A DNA stretch of 15,427 nt, taken from the NCBI GenBank assembly GCA_040384645.1, contig JAZKIX010000181.1, positions 1-15,427 of the forward strand, read 5' to 3'. Position numbers and translations under genes: made by a program. This document shows, one piece after another, positions 1 to 6,509 of this stretch (position 1 is its first letter; the number at the start of each line of letters is the position of its first letter). The stretch is from JAZKIX01 sp040384645 (GTDB lineage Bacteria; Pseudomonadota; Gammaproteobacteria; Burkholderiales; Burkholderiaceae_D). The notes below the pieces were generated by a model that did no database searches, was not told the origin of the DNA, and saw only the letters and a list, made by a program, of their open reading frames with translations.

Positions 1-92
1 ACTTCGGAAAACACACCTGCATCTCGCACCCGGCGCGCAATCAATTGGGTTACTTGCGAACCGAAGTCGAGAATCAAAATTTTGGAATGCAT
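1..92 (-). CDS. guaA: GMP synthase (glutamine-hydrolysing), N-terminus only
   Basis: The reverse strand from an ATG at 90-92 reads MHSKILILDFGSQVTQLIAR and continues RRVRDAGVFSE to the window edge, so only about 30 residues are visible. The ILDFGSQ...QLIARRVR start is characteristic of the class I glutamine amidotransferase domain of GuaA, which amidates XMP to GMP using glutamine and ATP. The catalytic Cys-His-Glu triad, the ATP-pyrophosphatase domain and the dimerisation domain all lie outside the window. It sits 34 bp after the GAF-GGDEF gene and downstream of guaB on the same strand, so co-transcription is likely. No clear Shine-Dalgarno sequence is seen before the ATG. Identity is secure from the N-terminal motif plus the guaB neighbourhood. 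Confidence 0.9.
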   Translation of the reverse strand, partial: MHSKILILDFGSQVTQLIARRVRDAGVFSE

Positions 93-126
93 ATGAAAAC
101 GCTTTAAGTTGATTTTGTGTAAATTT

Positions 127-1251
127 TCAAGGGCTATCGATTGGCTGCGGTAGTGCTTGCACCACACGATTACGCCCGGAATTTTTGGCGGAATGCAGGG
201 CTAGGTCGGCTTGCGTAATCAGCTCGTCAATCGTGGCAAAAGGAAACACATCGGTCGATATCGTACCCAAACTTAGGGTCAATGGCACCGCTGTCTCACC
301 AATCGATTCGGTTTGCGTCATTACGATTTGCCGCATGCGCTCTGCCACCACCATCACGGTGGCATGCGATGAGCCTGGCAATACGATCATGAACTTGCCG
401 CCTTCATAGCGGCCAAGTGCATCGCTGGGCCGCAGGCAGGAACGCAAGCGGCTGGCTGATTTCAATAATACGTTGTCGCCCGCGGGCAAACCAAAAACGT
501 CATTGACGGCCTTTAACGAATCGAGATCGGCCAATATCAGTGACAGGGATTTGTCTTCGGCATTGCAACGTTCGATTTCAGTCGACAACACCCGCGTAAT
601 GGCGACGCGATTCCAGGTACCGACCACCGGATCGATTAGGGCATCGCGTCGCAGATGTCGATTTTTCTTTACCAAATCGAGTTGCAAGGCACTTATTTCA
701 TTCATGTGCAATTCACGCTCGACCAATTGCCCCATATCGGCCAGCAATAACCGGTCTTCTTCGCTAAATGCGCGCGCCGCGTAGTCGAGCAAGGCAATGC
801 TACCAACCACGATATGCTCATCGTTGAAAATGGGCTGGGCTGCGTAAAAACGAATATAAGGCGCGCCAACCACGAAACGATGGTTCGACAACCATTTGCC
901 GGCACGCGTATCCGAAACGATCATCGGCTCTACCGGCAATGGCAGACTGGCGCAAAAAGCCACTTCAATCGCTGCCATCGAACGCGCATTGGCCACTGGT
1001 GCCAGAGCGTTTTGGCCAAAAGAGACGATGCAATTTGCGACACCGAACAACCGTTTTGTGATGCGGCGAATCCGCAAAATCCGCAATTCCTGCTGCTCAG
1101 CTTCCTTGTTTGGTGCCATGGCGGCCTCTACTGAGCCGCCCGGCGCCTTTAGCACCGAGTCAGGCGCTGCGGAGAGTTTGGAATTGTCGATCAGATTATC
1201 TGAATTGAGACCCCGATTTATTTCCTGCCCCAAAGAATCCAAGTTCGGCAT
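127..1251 (-). CDS. GAF domain protein with degenerate GGDEF domain (probable c-di-GMP-binding, non-catalytic)
   Basis: 374 aa, predicted cytoplasmic, with no signal peptide or membrane segment. After a polar N-terminal tail (1-50), residues about 60-185 look like a GAF domain, including the typical RFYAAQPI stretch at 134-141. A short helical linker leads into a GGDEF fold at about 203-366 (DPVVGTWNR at 207-215, ADLDSLKAVND at 241-251, AGD at 257-259). The signature that should read GG(D/E)EF is EGGKF at 283-287: the metal-binding acidic residue is Gly and the next Glu is Lys. The I-site RxxD is intact as RPSD at 274-277, with standard spacing to the signature. Family knowledge says such a protein should not make c-di-GMP but may bind it, as PelD does. 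It lies between guaB (48-bp gap) and guaA (34-bp gap). An AAGGG at 1262-1266 is a weak ribosome binding site. Confidence 0.88.
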   Translation of the reverse strand: MPNLDSLGQEINRGLNSDNLIDNSKLSAAPDSVLKAPGGSVEAAMAPNKEAEQQELRILRIRRITKRLFGVANCIVSFGQNALAPVANARSMAAIEVAFCASLPLPVEPMIVSDTRAGKWLSNHRFVVGAPYIRFYAAQPIFNDEHIVVGSIALLDYAARAFSEEDRLLLADMGQLVERELHMNEISALQLDLVKKNRHLRRDALIDPVVGTWNRVAITRVLSTEIERCNAEDKSLSLILADLDSLKAVNDVFGLPAGDNVLLKSASRLRSCLRPSDALGRYEGGKFMIVLPGSSHATVMVVAERMRQIVMTQTESIGETAVPLTLSLGTISTDVFPFATIDELITQADLALHSAKNSGRNRVVQALPQPIDSP

Positions 1252-1299
1252 AAACGCTAACCCTTAGTGAAATATGGCAATAGAACAGGAAAATTTTGC

Positions 1300-2760
1300 T
1301 TATTCGGACCGGTAATTCGGCGCTTCTTTCGTGATTTGGACGTCATGCACATGCGACTCGCGCATACCGGCGGAGGTAATTTCGACAAATTCCGCGTTCT
1401 CACGCAATTCATCAATGGTCGAGCAACCGCAATAACCCATTGACGACCGCACACCGCCGACCAGTTGGAAAATAATCGCCAATACGCTGCCTTTGTAGGC
1501 AACCCGGCCTTCAATTCCTTCGGGTACGAATTTATCAGATTTGCTTGCCGCATCCTGGAAATAACGATCAGCAGAACCATCTGCCATCGCCGCCAGACTA
1601 CCCATGCCACGATAGGATTTATAGCTGCGGCCCTGGAACAGGATCACTTCGCCCGGCGCTTCTTCGGTACCGGCAAACATGCTGCCCATCATGACACTCG
1701 ATGCGCCAGCGGCCAATGCCTTGGAAATATCACCCGAGAAACGGATACCGCCATCGGCGATACAGGGGATTCCAGTGCCTTTGAGCGCTTGCGCCACGTT
1801 GGAAATTGCAGTGATTTGCGGTACACCCACCCCAGCCACAATCCGCGTAGTGCAAATCGATCCGGGGCCGATACCGACTTTAACTGCATCGGCGCCATAT
1901 TCGGCCAGGGCTTTTGCCGCAGCCGCAGTGGCGATGTTGCCGCCGATCACGTCAACGTGGGGATAATGTTTTTTGATCCACTTAACGCGATCGAGAATGT
2001 TCTGTGAATGCCCGTGCGCAGTATCGACGACGATCACATCGACGCCTGCATTGACCAACAATTCAATCCGCTCATCATTGTCCGGACCCACGCCAACGGC
2101 TGCGCCAACCAACAGCTTGCCCTGCATATCTTTTGACGCCAGCGGATGCTCGGTGGATTTCTGGATGTCCTTGGCGGTAATCAAGCCGCGCAACTCGGAC
2201 TGTTCATTGATTACCAGAACGCGCTCAAGCCGGTGTTTGTTCATCAAGCGTTTGGCTTCGGACAGGTCGGCACCTTCTTTGACGCACACCAATTTTTCTC
2301 GCGGCGTCATCTTGGCGCGTACTTCCGCATCCAGTTCTTCTTCAAAGCGCAAATCGCGGTTGGTAATGATACCGACGACTGTTTTACCCTCAACCACCGG
2401 GAAGCCACTCACGCCGTATTGCTCAGTCAGTGCGACCACGTCGCGAATTTTCATGGTTGGCGGAATCGTGATCGGATCGCGCAAGACGCCTGTTTCAAAG
2501 CGTTTAACCCTGGTAACCTCGCGGGCTTGCTCTTTAGGCGTCAAATTCTTGTGAATGATGCCAATGCCGCCCTCTTGCGCCATCGCAATCGCAAGACGCG
2601 CTTCTGTCACGGTATCCATCGCAGCCGACAGCAACGGAATATTTAACGAAATATTGCGCGACAGGCGTGTTTTGAGTGAAGCGTCTTTGGGAAGGATGTT
2701 TGAATAAGCTGGAACGAGCAGCACATCATCGAATGTGAGTGCTTTTTGAAGTAAACGCAT
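1300..2760 (-). CDS. guaB: Inosine-5'-monophosphate dehydrogenase
   Basis: 486 aa, the usual length for bacterial IMPDH. It oxidises IMP to XMP with NAD+, the rate-limiting step toward GMP, as a cytoplasmic tetramer/octamer. The (beta/alpha)8 catalytic domain is interrupted by a tandem CBS (Bateman) module at about 93-205. The active-site loop GPGSICTTR at 298-306 holds catalytic Cys303, and the mobile flap carries the Arg399-Tyr400 pair (DRYFQ). The IMP phosphate-binding GGIR is at 337-340. The start at 2760 matches the family N-terminus and has AGGAAA five bases upstream. A TATAAT box lies 27 bases upstream. The gene opens a minus-strand operon with the GAF-GGDEF gene and guaA. All expected residues are present. 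Confidence 0.98.
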   Translation of the reverse strand: MRLLQKALTFDDVLLVPAYSNILPKDASLKTRLSRNISLNIPLLSAAMDTVTEARLAIAMAQEGGIGIIHKNLTPKEQAREVTRVKRFETGVLRDPITIPPTMKIRDVVALTEQYGVSGFPVVEGKTVVGIITNRDLRFEEELDAEVRAKMTPREKLVCVKEGADLSEAKRLMNKHRLERVLVINEQSELRGLITAKDIQKSTEHPLASKDMQGKLLVGAAVGVGPDNDERIELLVNAGVDVIVVDTAHGHSQNILDRVKWIKKHYPHVDVIGGNIATAAAAKALAEYGADAVKVGIGPGSICTTRIVAGVGVPQITAISNVAQALKGTGIPCIADGGIRFSGDISKALAAGASSVMMGSMFAGTEEAPGEVILFQGRSYKSYRGMGSLAAMADGSADRYFQDAASKSDKFVPEGIEGRVAYKGSVLAIIFQLVGGVRSSMGYCGCSTIDELRENAEFVEITSAGMRESHVHDVQITKEAPNYRSE

Positions 2761-2786
2761 AGCATTTCCTATTAGCGCAAAAGAGA

Positions 2787-2792
2787 ATTATA
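2787..2792 (-). promoter_or_regulatory. Candidate -10 box for guaB
   Basis: The reverse strand reads a perfect TATAAT here, 27 bases before the guaB ATG, giving a leader of about 20 nt. The -35 region (about 2809-2815, ACGACT/CGACTT) matches the consensus poorly, so the promoter may need an activator or be weak. The call rests on the hexamer and its position only. Confidence 0.45.
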
Positions 2793-2854
2793 CAGAAAAG
2801 CTGTTCAAAAGTCGTATCCTTACTCACTTTAAGTCCGATAAAATCCGTATTCCA

Positions 2855-2884
2855 TTGACAAGCATCCCAAAGCGTGGCGAAAAT
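2855..2884 (+). promoter_or_regulatory. Candidate sigma-70 promoter for the DUF4124 gene
   Basis: A perfect -35 hexamer TTGACA (2855-2860) is followed after 18 bases by GAAAAT (2879-2884), a 4/6 match to the -10 consensus. The predicted transcript starts near 2891, about 27 nt before the ATG at 2918. The guaB and DUF4124 promoters would be divergent within 2761-2917. Confidence 0.45.
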
Positions 2885-2917
2885 GTCCGCACAGCAACCG
2901 ATTTCAGAAGGATCACA

Positions 2918-3445
2918 ATGAAACATATTTTCGCAAGAAGGCTGACCATCGCATCCGGTCTCATCGCGCTAAGCGCGCTCAGTTTCACCACAGCCGCTTA
3001 TGCACAATATGTCTGGCTCGACGAGCAAGGCTCCAAACAATATTCGGACATACCACCGCCGCCATCGGTACCCCAATCACGCATTTTGAAATCGCCGCGT
3101 GGTGTGGTAATGGCACCGGCTGCCGCAACTGAAGCAACCTCGGCCAGCGCCGCCGCAGCTGCACCCTCTGCAAAAGCGCCAATGACCACGGCAGAAAAGA
3201 ATGTCGATTTTAATAAACGCCGGGCTGAACAGATAGAAAAAGAGAAAAAAGCCGCTGACGATGCCAAACTGGCTGCGGACAAAGCAAAAAATTGCGACAA
3301 GGCACGCGAATATAAAGCGGCGCTAGACAGTGGCGAAAGAATTGATAAGTTTGATAAAAATGGTGACCGTGTGCCGCTCACCGATGAGCAACGCGCGCAG
3401 GAAACAAAAGATAGCAAACGCGTACTGGGCGACTGCAAATCTTAA
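2918..3445 (+). CDS. Secreted DUF4124 domain protein
   Basis: 175 aa. I chose the ATG at 2918 over earlier in-frame codons because AGAAGGA (2906-2912) precedes it and it begins a clean signal peptide: MKHIFARRLT, a hydrophobic core, and a likely AYA|Q cleavage at about residue 29. The mature N-terminus YVWLDEQGSKQYSDIPPPP (31-49) is the DUF4124 core, a small beta-rich domain common in envelope proteins of beta- and gammaproteobacteria. An Ala/Thr/Ser-rich low-complexity stretch (64-90) and a charged, probably helical segment (91-130) follow. The C-terminal part has the NCDKAREYKAALDSGERI region often seen in these proteins. Two cysteines (126 and 173) could form a disulfide in the periplasm. 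Exact function is unknown. It stands alone on the plus strand. Confidence 0.85.
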   Translation: MKHIFARRLTIASGLIALSALSFTTAAYAQYVWLDEQGSKQYSDIPPPPSVPQSRILKSPRGVVMAPAAATEATSASAAAAAPSAKAPMTTAEKNVDFNKRRAEQIEKEKKAADDAKLAADKAKNCDKAREYKAALDSGERIDKFDKNGDRVPLTDEQRAQETKDSKRVLGDCKS

Positions 3446-3473
3446 TTTTCCCGCTATAGCAAACACCTACCTG

Positions 3474-3516
3474 ACGCCAAAGCAGCCTTTCAGCCAGCTT
3501 TGGCGTTATCTCTTTT
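3474..3516 (+). terminator. Convergent hairpin terminator after the DUF4124 gene
   Basis: A perfect 10-bp inverted repeat, ACGCCAAAGC (3474-3483) and GCTTTGGCGT (3497-3506), encloses a 13-nt loop and is followed on the plus strand by TATCTCTTTT. The right arm lies inside the last codons of rnfH, which is read from the other strand. The U-tract is interrupted, so strength is uncertain. Confidence 0.6.
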
Positions 3517-3822
3517 ATCGGCACGGCGACGACGTGATTCTTTGGGATCGGCAATCAAAGGACGGTAAATTTCAACCCGATCACCGTCGCGCAAAATTGT
3601 GTTAAGCGGCTTGATGTGGCTATAAATACCCACCTTGCACCCGGATAAGTCGATTTCTGGGACTATTGCCAAAACGCCGCTGGCGTGGATTGCCTGCTCC
3701 AAGGTACTGCCGGCAGGCAATTGCATCGCACGCAAAAATTGCGTATGCAGTTTGGCGTAACAAACCTGTACCGAAATCGTATCCGCTACATCGGCCAAAC
3801 TACCAGCGATCAGATTATCCAT
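3490..3822 (-). CDS. rnfH: RnfH / RatB family ubiquitin-like protein
   Basis: 110 aa from the ATG at 3820-3822. The open frame extends upstream, but residues before this Met lie inside ratA and do not resemble the family. The protein shows the RnfH beta-grasp pattern: ISVQVCYAKLHTQFLRAMQLP at the N-terminus, then GSTLEQAIHASGVL (38-51), VGIYSHIKPLNTILRDGDRVEIYRPL (64-89), then a basic tail (ESRRRRADKRDNAKAG). It overlaps the end of ratA by 8 bp and has AGAGGG 12 bases before the ATG, so the two are likely co-translated. In E. coli the same pair is ratA-ratB, next to smpB. Its biochemical role is not established despite the Rnf-derived name, and no rnf genes are seen here. The start has lower confidence than the identity. 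Confidence 0.85.
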   Translation of the reverse strand: MDNLIAGSLADVADTISVQVCYAKLHTQFLRAMQLPAGSTLEQAIHASGVLAIVPEIDLSGCKVGIYSHIKPLNTILRDGDRVEIYRPLIADPKESRRRRADKRDNAKAG

Positions 3823-4246
3823 AAACAGCCTGAGCCCTCTTGCAAAAAGAATCGACGAAACTATTGGCGATGACATTAAAAACCGGCCCGATAATTTGTT
3901 CGATAATCTTGCTGGAAAACTCGTATTGCAATTCAAATTCGATTTTGCATGCATCGTCACGCAGGGCTTTAAATATCCAACTGCCGTTCAAATGCTTGAA
4001 AGGACCGTCGATCAAACGCATTTGCATCGACTGCGGCGGCAAGGTCGTGTTCTCTGTCGTGAAACTTTGTTTGATGCCGTGGTAATGTATCGACAAGGTT
4101 GCTACCAGACGGTTGGCATCGCGCTCTTTTACATGAACGCCGCCACACCAAGGCAAAAACTGCGGGTAATCTTCTACCTTATCGACCAGGGCAAACATTT
4201 GCGCTGCGCTGTATCCCAAAAAAACTGATTTATGCACTACTGCCAT
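3815..4246 (-). CDS. ratA: RatA / COQ10-like START-domain protein
   Basis: 143 aa from the ATG at 4244-4246. An in-frame codon at 4273 would add nine atypical residues. The sequence MAVVHKSVFLGYSAAQMFAL, then VDKVEDYPQFLPWC (21-34), is the hallmark start of the polyketide-cyclase/START family that includes bacterial RatA and the mitochondrial coenzyme Q-binding COQ10. Further family features are a GPFKHLNGSWIF strand (81-92) and a long C-terminal helix (VFNVIANSFVDSFCKRA, 122-138). E. coli RatA was described as inhibiting 70S assembly by binding 50S, while a quinone-carrier role is also proposed. The sequence cannot separate the two. It is divergent from smpB across about 77 bp and overlaps rnfH. 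Confidence 0.92.
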   Translation of the reverse strand: MAVVHKSVFLGYSAAQMFALVDKVEDYPQFLPWCGGVHVKERDANRLVATLSIHYHGIKQSFTTENTTLPPQSMQMRLIDGPFKHLNGSWIFKALRDDACKIEFELQYEFSSKIIEQIIGPVFNVIANSFVDSFCKRAQAVYG

Positions 4247-4323
4247 TGCCGGAACCGTTTGATAAAATCGCAAAGCGGTAGTTTAACCGACCCACTTAAT
4301 TTCTTTCCCAGTTCCTTGCTCCC

Positions 4324-4773
4324 ATGACCATTGTTGATAATAAAAAGGCTTTTCACGATTACTTTGTCGAGGACCGATATGAGGCCGGGATCATGCTCGA
4401 AGGCTGGGAAGTCAAAGCGATCCGCGATGGACGGGTTCAGCTGAAAGAAGCGTATGTGATCGTACGCAAAGGTGAGATATTCTTGTTCGGCGCACATATT
4501 AGCGCCCTGCCTACCGCTTCCACCCACATTCACCCTGAAGCGGTACGTACCCGCAAATTACTGCTCCACGCCGAAGAAATCAGCAAACTGATCGGCAAAG
4601 TCGAGCGCTCCGGTTATACGCTGGTGCCAATTAACCTGCATTACTTGCGCGGCCGGGTCAAATGCGAAATCGGGCTGGCAAAAGGTAAAAAGCAGCATGA
4701 CAAACGGGATTCAGAAAAGCAGCGCGACGGACAGCGCGAAGTGCAGGCGGCCATGAAACAGCATCGGCGTTAA
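4324..4773 (+). CDS. smpB: SsrA (tmRNA)-binding protein
   Basis: 149 aa, close to the usual 150-160. SmpB binds the tRNA-like domain of tmRNA and brings it to stalled ribosomes for trans-translation. The OB-fold core is evident: NKKAFHDYFVEDRYEAGI (6-23), LEGWEVKAIRDGRVQLKE (25-42), then GEIFLFGAHISAL (50-62) and HPEAVRTRKLLLH (70-82). The basic C-terminal tail (from about 118, rich in Lys, Arg and Gln) is the part that enters the mRNA channel. The N-terminus fits the family, but the bases before the ATG (TTCCTTGCTCCC) contain no Shine-Dalgarno sequence, so it may be translated from a leaderless or structure-dependent start. No ssrA gene is visible in the window. Confidence 0.97.
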   Translation: MTIVDNKKAFHDYFVEDRYEAGIMLEGWEVKAIRDGRVQLKEAYVIVRKGEIFLFGAHISALPTASTHIHPEAVRTRKLLLHAEEISKLIGKVERSGYTLVPINLHYLRGRVKCEIGLAKGKKQHDKRDSEKQRDGQREVQAAMKQHRR

Positions 4774-4790
4774 GCCGCACAATATATTTG

Positions 4791-4938
4791 GCAGAGCCTA
4801 GTTGGTTTGCCTTGAATAAAAGACGTAGATTCAGGATAGAACCGGGAGTATAGGTAAAAATATATGCTATCCCGCAGGTATTCTGCGGCACCAATATATT
4901 ACTCCCACCAGTATTATTTCACTAAAAGTAGGCTCTGC
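4791..4938. repeat. 10-bp perfect inverted repeat spanning the smpB-qmcA gap
   Basis: GCAGAGCCTA at 4791-4800 is the exact reverse complement of TAGGCTCTGC at 4929-4938. The second arm is also the 5' arm of the downstream terminator, whose 3' arm repeats GCAGAGCC at 4957-4964. The 4929-4938 segment can therefore pair with either partner. A shorter imperfect pair, AATATATTTGG (4781-4791) and CCAATATATT (4891-4900), lies in the same stretch. Confidence 0.6.
4844..4919. repeat. Dispersed intergenic repeat, copy 1 (imperfect palindrome)
   Basis: Its first 33 bases (4844-4876) match 12361-12393 at 28 of 33 positions without gaps, counted by eye. The right ends of the two copies also share a CCAGTAT...ATTT boundary. 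This copy is an imperfect palindrome: GGGAGTA (4844-4850) pairs with TACTCCC (4900-4906), ATATAT (4860-4865) with ATATAT (4894-4899), and CCGCAG (4872-4877) with CTGCGG (4883-4888) around a GTATT loop. It contains no supported ORF. Confidence 0.6.
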
Positions 4939-4973
4939 GGCCGCCCCGCGGCGATCGCAGAGCCATATTTTTT
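4931..4973 (+). terminator. Strong Rho-independent terminator after smpB
   Basis: GGCTCTGCG (4931-4939) plus GCCGC (4940-4944) pair with GCGGC (4948-4952) and CGCAGAGCC (4956-4964), leaving a CCC loop and a GAT bulge, for 14 paired bases. On the plus strand AT and then a run of T follow (to 4973), reaching the stop codon of the convergent qmcA gene. It ends smpB transcription. On the minus strand the T-tract is poor. Confidence 0.85.
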
Positions 4974-5898
4974 ACACCTTCTGTTGTGCTTTGACGATCT
5001 GCATTGCGCTGGCAATCATGCTGCTCATGTCGCTCATATTGCCCGGCACAATAATCGCGTTATTGGTCTTTGCTAGATTGGCAAAGGCGTTGACGTATTG
5101 CTCGGCCACTTTCAAATTCACCGCTTCCGTGCCGCCCGGCTCCAAAATCGCTGCGGCATTTTTACGCAAGGCACCGGCGCTGGCTTCGGCCAAGGCCAGA
5201 ATGGCGGCGGCTTGACCTTGGGCGCGGTTGATAGAGGCTTGCATTTCACCTTCTGAACGGGCAATCGCGGCTTCGCGTTCGCCGGTCGCGATATTGATTT
5301 GCTCTTGTTTGCGCCCTTCAGAGGCGGCGATTAGGGCGCGTTTTTCGCGCTCGGCAGTGATTTGGGCTTGCATCGCGTGCAAAATTTCTTTTGGTGGCGT
5401 CAGATCTTTAATTTCGTAACGCAAAACCTTGACGCCCCAGTTGGCGGCAGACTCATCGATTGCGTTGACGATGGTGGTATTGATATGGTCGCGCTCTTCA
5501 AAGGTCTTATCTAATTCCATCTTGCCGATGACGGAGCGCAACGTGGTTTGCGCCAATTGAGTAATGGCGGCAATGTAATTAGAGGAACCATAGGAAGCGC
5601 GCATTGCGTCGGTAATCTGGAAATATAGTATGCCGTCGACCTGCAATTGCGTATTGTCGCGGGTGATGCACACCTGCGGCGGCACGTCGAGTGGAATTTC
5701 CTTCAGTACATGCTTGTATGCAATTCGATCAATAAAGGGCACCACAATATTTAAGCCTGGCCCTAGGGTGGCATGATATTTCCCTAGTCGCTCCACCACC
5801 CATGCATGCTGCTGCGGCACCACGTTAATGGTTTTCCATACAAACACAACTGCCAGTACAAAGAAAATGAGTGCGAAGCTGCCGAAATGAAGTTCCAT
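4972..5898 (-). CDS. qmcA: SPFH/stomatin-family membrane protein (QmcA/paraslipin type)
   Basis: 308 aa. One N-terminal membrane segment (about 5-23) anchors a cytoplasmic-side SPFH/Band 7 domain: VPQQHAWVVERLGKYHATLGPGLN (27-50), then IPLDVPPQVCITRDN, and ALIAASEGRKQEQINIATGER. An Ala/Glu/Gln-rich coiled-coil region runs from about 175 to 240. QmcA-type proteins form large membrane assemblies and associate with the FtsH protease and with their NfeD partner. The partner gene lies 47 bp upstream on the same strand. The start has AAAGGA six bases before the ATG. All features of the family are intact and the length is typical. Confidence 0.93.
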   Translation of the reverse strand: MELHFGSFALIFFVLAVVFVWKTINVVPQQHAWVVERLGKYHATLGPGLNIVVPFIDRIAYKHVLKEIPLDVPPQVCITRDNTQLQVDGILYFQITDAMRASYGSSNYIAAITQLAQTTLRSVIGKMELDKTFEERDHINTTIVNAIDESAANWGVKVLRYEIKDLTPPKEILHAMQAQITAEREKRALIAASEGRKQEQINIATGEREAAIARSEGEMQASINRAQGQAAAILALAEASAGALRKNAAAILEPGGTEAVNLKVAEQYVNAFANLAKTNNAIIVPGNMSDMSSMIASAMQIVKAQQKV

Positions 5899-5945
5899 AA
5901 ATTTCCTTTTTAAATGATTGTTTGATGATCTGTTCGAGCAACTAC

Positions 5946-6398
5946 TCAGACATTGTGGCGACTGACGATCAAGTGACTACCCCGAATTTCTTGAATCACA
6001 AACGTCCCAGCATCGGACCCGTTTTTCTCAGCGCCTGGCGCTAATTCGACATCCCACATCGCGCCGCGATACATGGTGCGTGCGGTGGACTTACCTCCGA
6101 CTTCGTTGCTCCATTCGCGGACAACGATGCTTTGCCCAATATCCAGATTGACGTTTGGATCACGTGCTGCATTGGTTTTATTGATCTTGCCCCATTTGCT
6201 GTGACGTAGCAGCGCGGTAGCAACGATGCCGACTACGGCAGCCACCACGATTTGCATTTCAAAACTAAAACCCAAGGCGGAGGCCGCAGCGCCCGCCGCC
6301 AAGCCAAAGCTGATCATCAGCAGATAAAAAGTACCGGTAAAAATCTCAAAAATCAGTATCAATCCCGCCGCGATACACCACAAGATCCAGTTTGCCAT
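5946..6398 (-). CDS. NfeD-family membrane protein (YbbJ/QmcB-like)
   Basis: 150 aa, the short NfeD type. Residues 4-24 and about 26-63 give two to three hydrophobic segments rich in Gly and Ala. The C-terminal soluble part (about 85-147) fits the NfeD OB-fold: LDIGQSIVVREWSNEVGGKS, then YRGAMWDVELAPG and the closing IRGSHLIVSRHNV. Short NfeD proteins are encoded next to stomatins of the QmcA type and are thought to help their membrane assembly. It lacks the ClpP-like serine protease domain of long NfeD. A perfect AAGGAG lies seven bases before the ATG. It is the first gene of a two-gene unit, behind the ppsA terminator. Confidence 0.9.
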   Translation of the reverse strand: MANWILWCIAAGLILIFEIFTGTFYLLMISFGLAAGAAASALGFSFEMQIVVAAVVGIVATALLRHSKWGKINKTNAARDPNVNLDIGQSIVVREWSNEVGGKSTARTMYRGAMWDVELAPGAEKNGSDAGTFVIQEIRGSHLIVSRHNV

Positions 6399-6462
6399 TT
6401 TCCACTCCTTTTTACCGTTGTGATTATTGCTCTAATGATGATTGTAATAACCGCACTATCCA

Positions 6463-6489
6463 TAAAAAAACCCTCGTTGTCGAGGGTTT
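6463..6489 (-). terminator. Rho-independent terminator after ppsA
   Basis: On the minus strand AAACCCTCG (6489-6481) pairs with CGAGGGTTT (6476-6468) around an ACAA tetraloop and runs into a T-tract (plus-strand A run 6464-6470). It lies 20 bases beyond the ppsA stop codon and upstream of nfeD, separating the two transcription units. Confidence 0.88.
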
Positions 6490-6509
6490 CAAAAACCTAT
6501 CGGCTAAGG

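Noticed and set aside
127..1251. An active diguanylate cyclase
   Set aside because: The signature lacks the acidic residue required for catalysis, so a plain cyclase label is not supported.
1465..2007. 180-residue plus-strand ORF opposite guaB
   Set aside because: It is antisense to a fully conserved IMP dehydrogenase and its protein has no recognisable domain. It is a shadow of codon bias.
3490..4246. ratA-rnfH as a mobile toxin-antitoxin module
   Set aside because: The pair is a conserved chromosomal neighbour of smpB, and RatA belongs to the COQ10/START family. Nothing here indicates transfer or toxin-antitoxin organisation beyond the historical name.
4774..4971. ssrA (tmRNA) next to smpB
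   Set aside because: No tRNA-like ends, no resume codon or tag coding stretch and no 3' CCA were seen. The gap is too short for tmRNA and is explained by repeats and a terminator.
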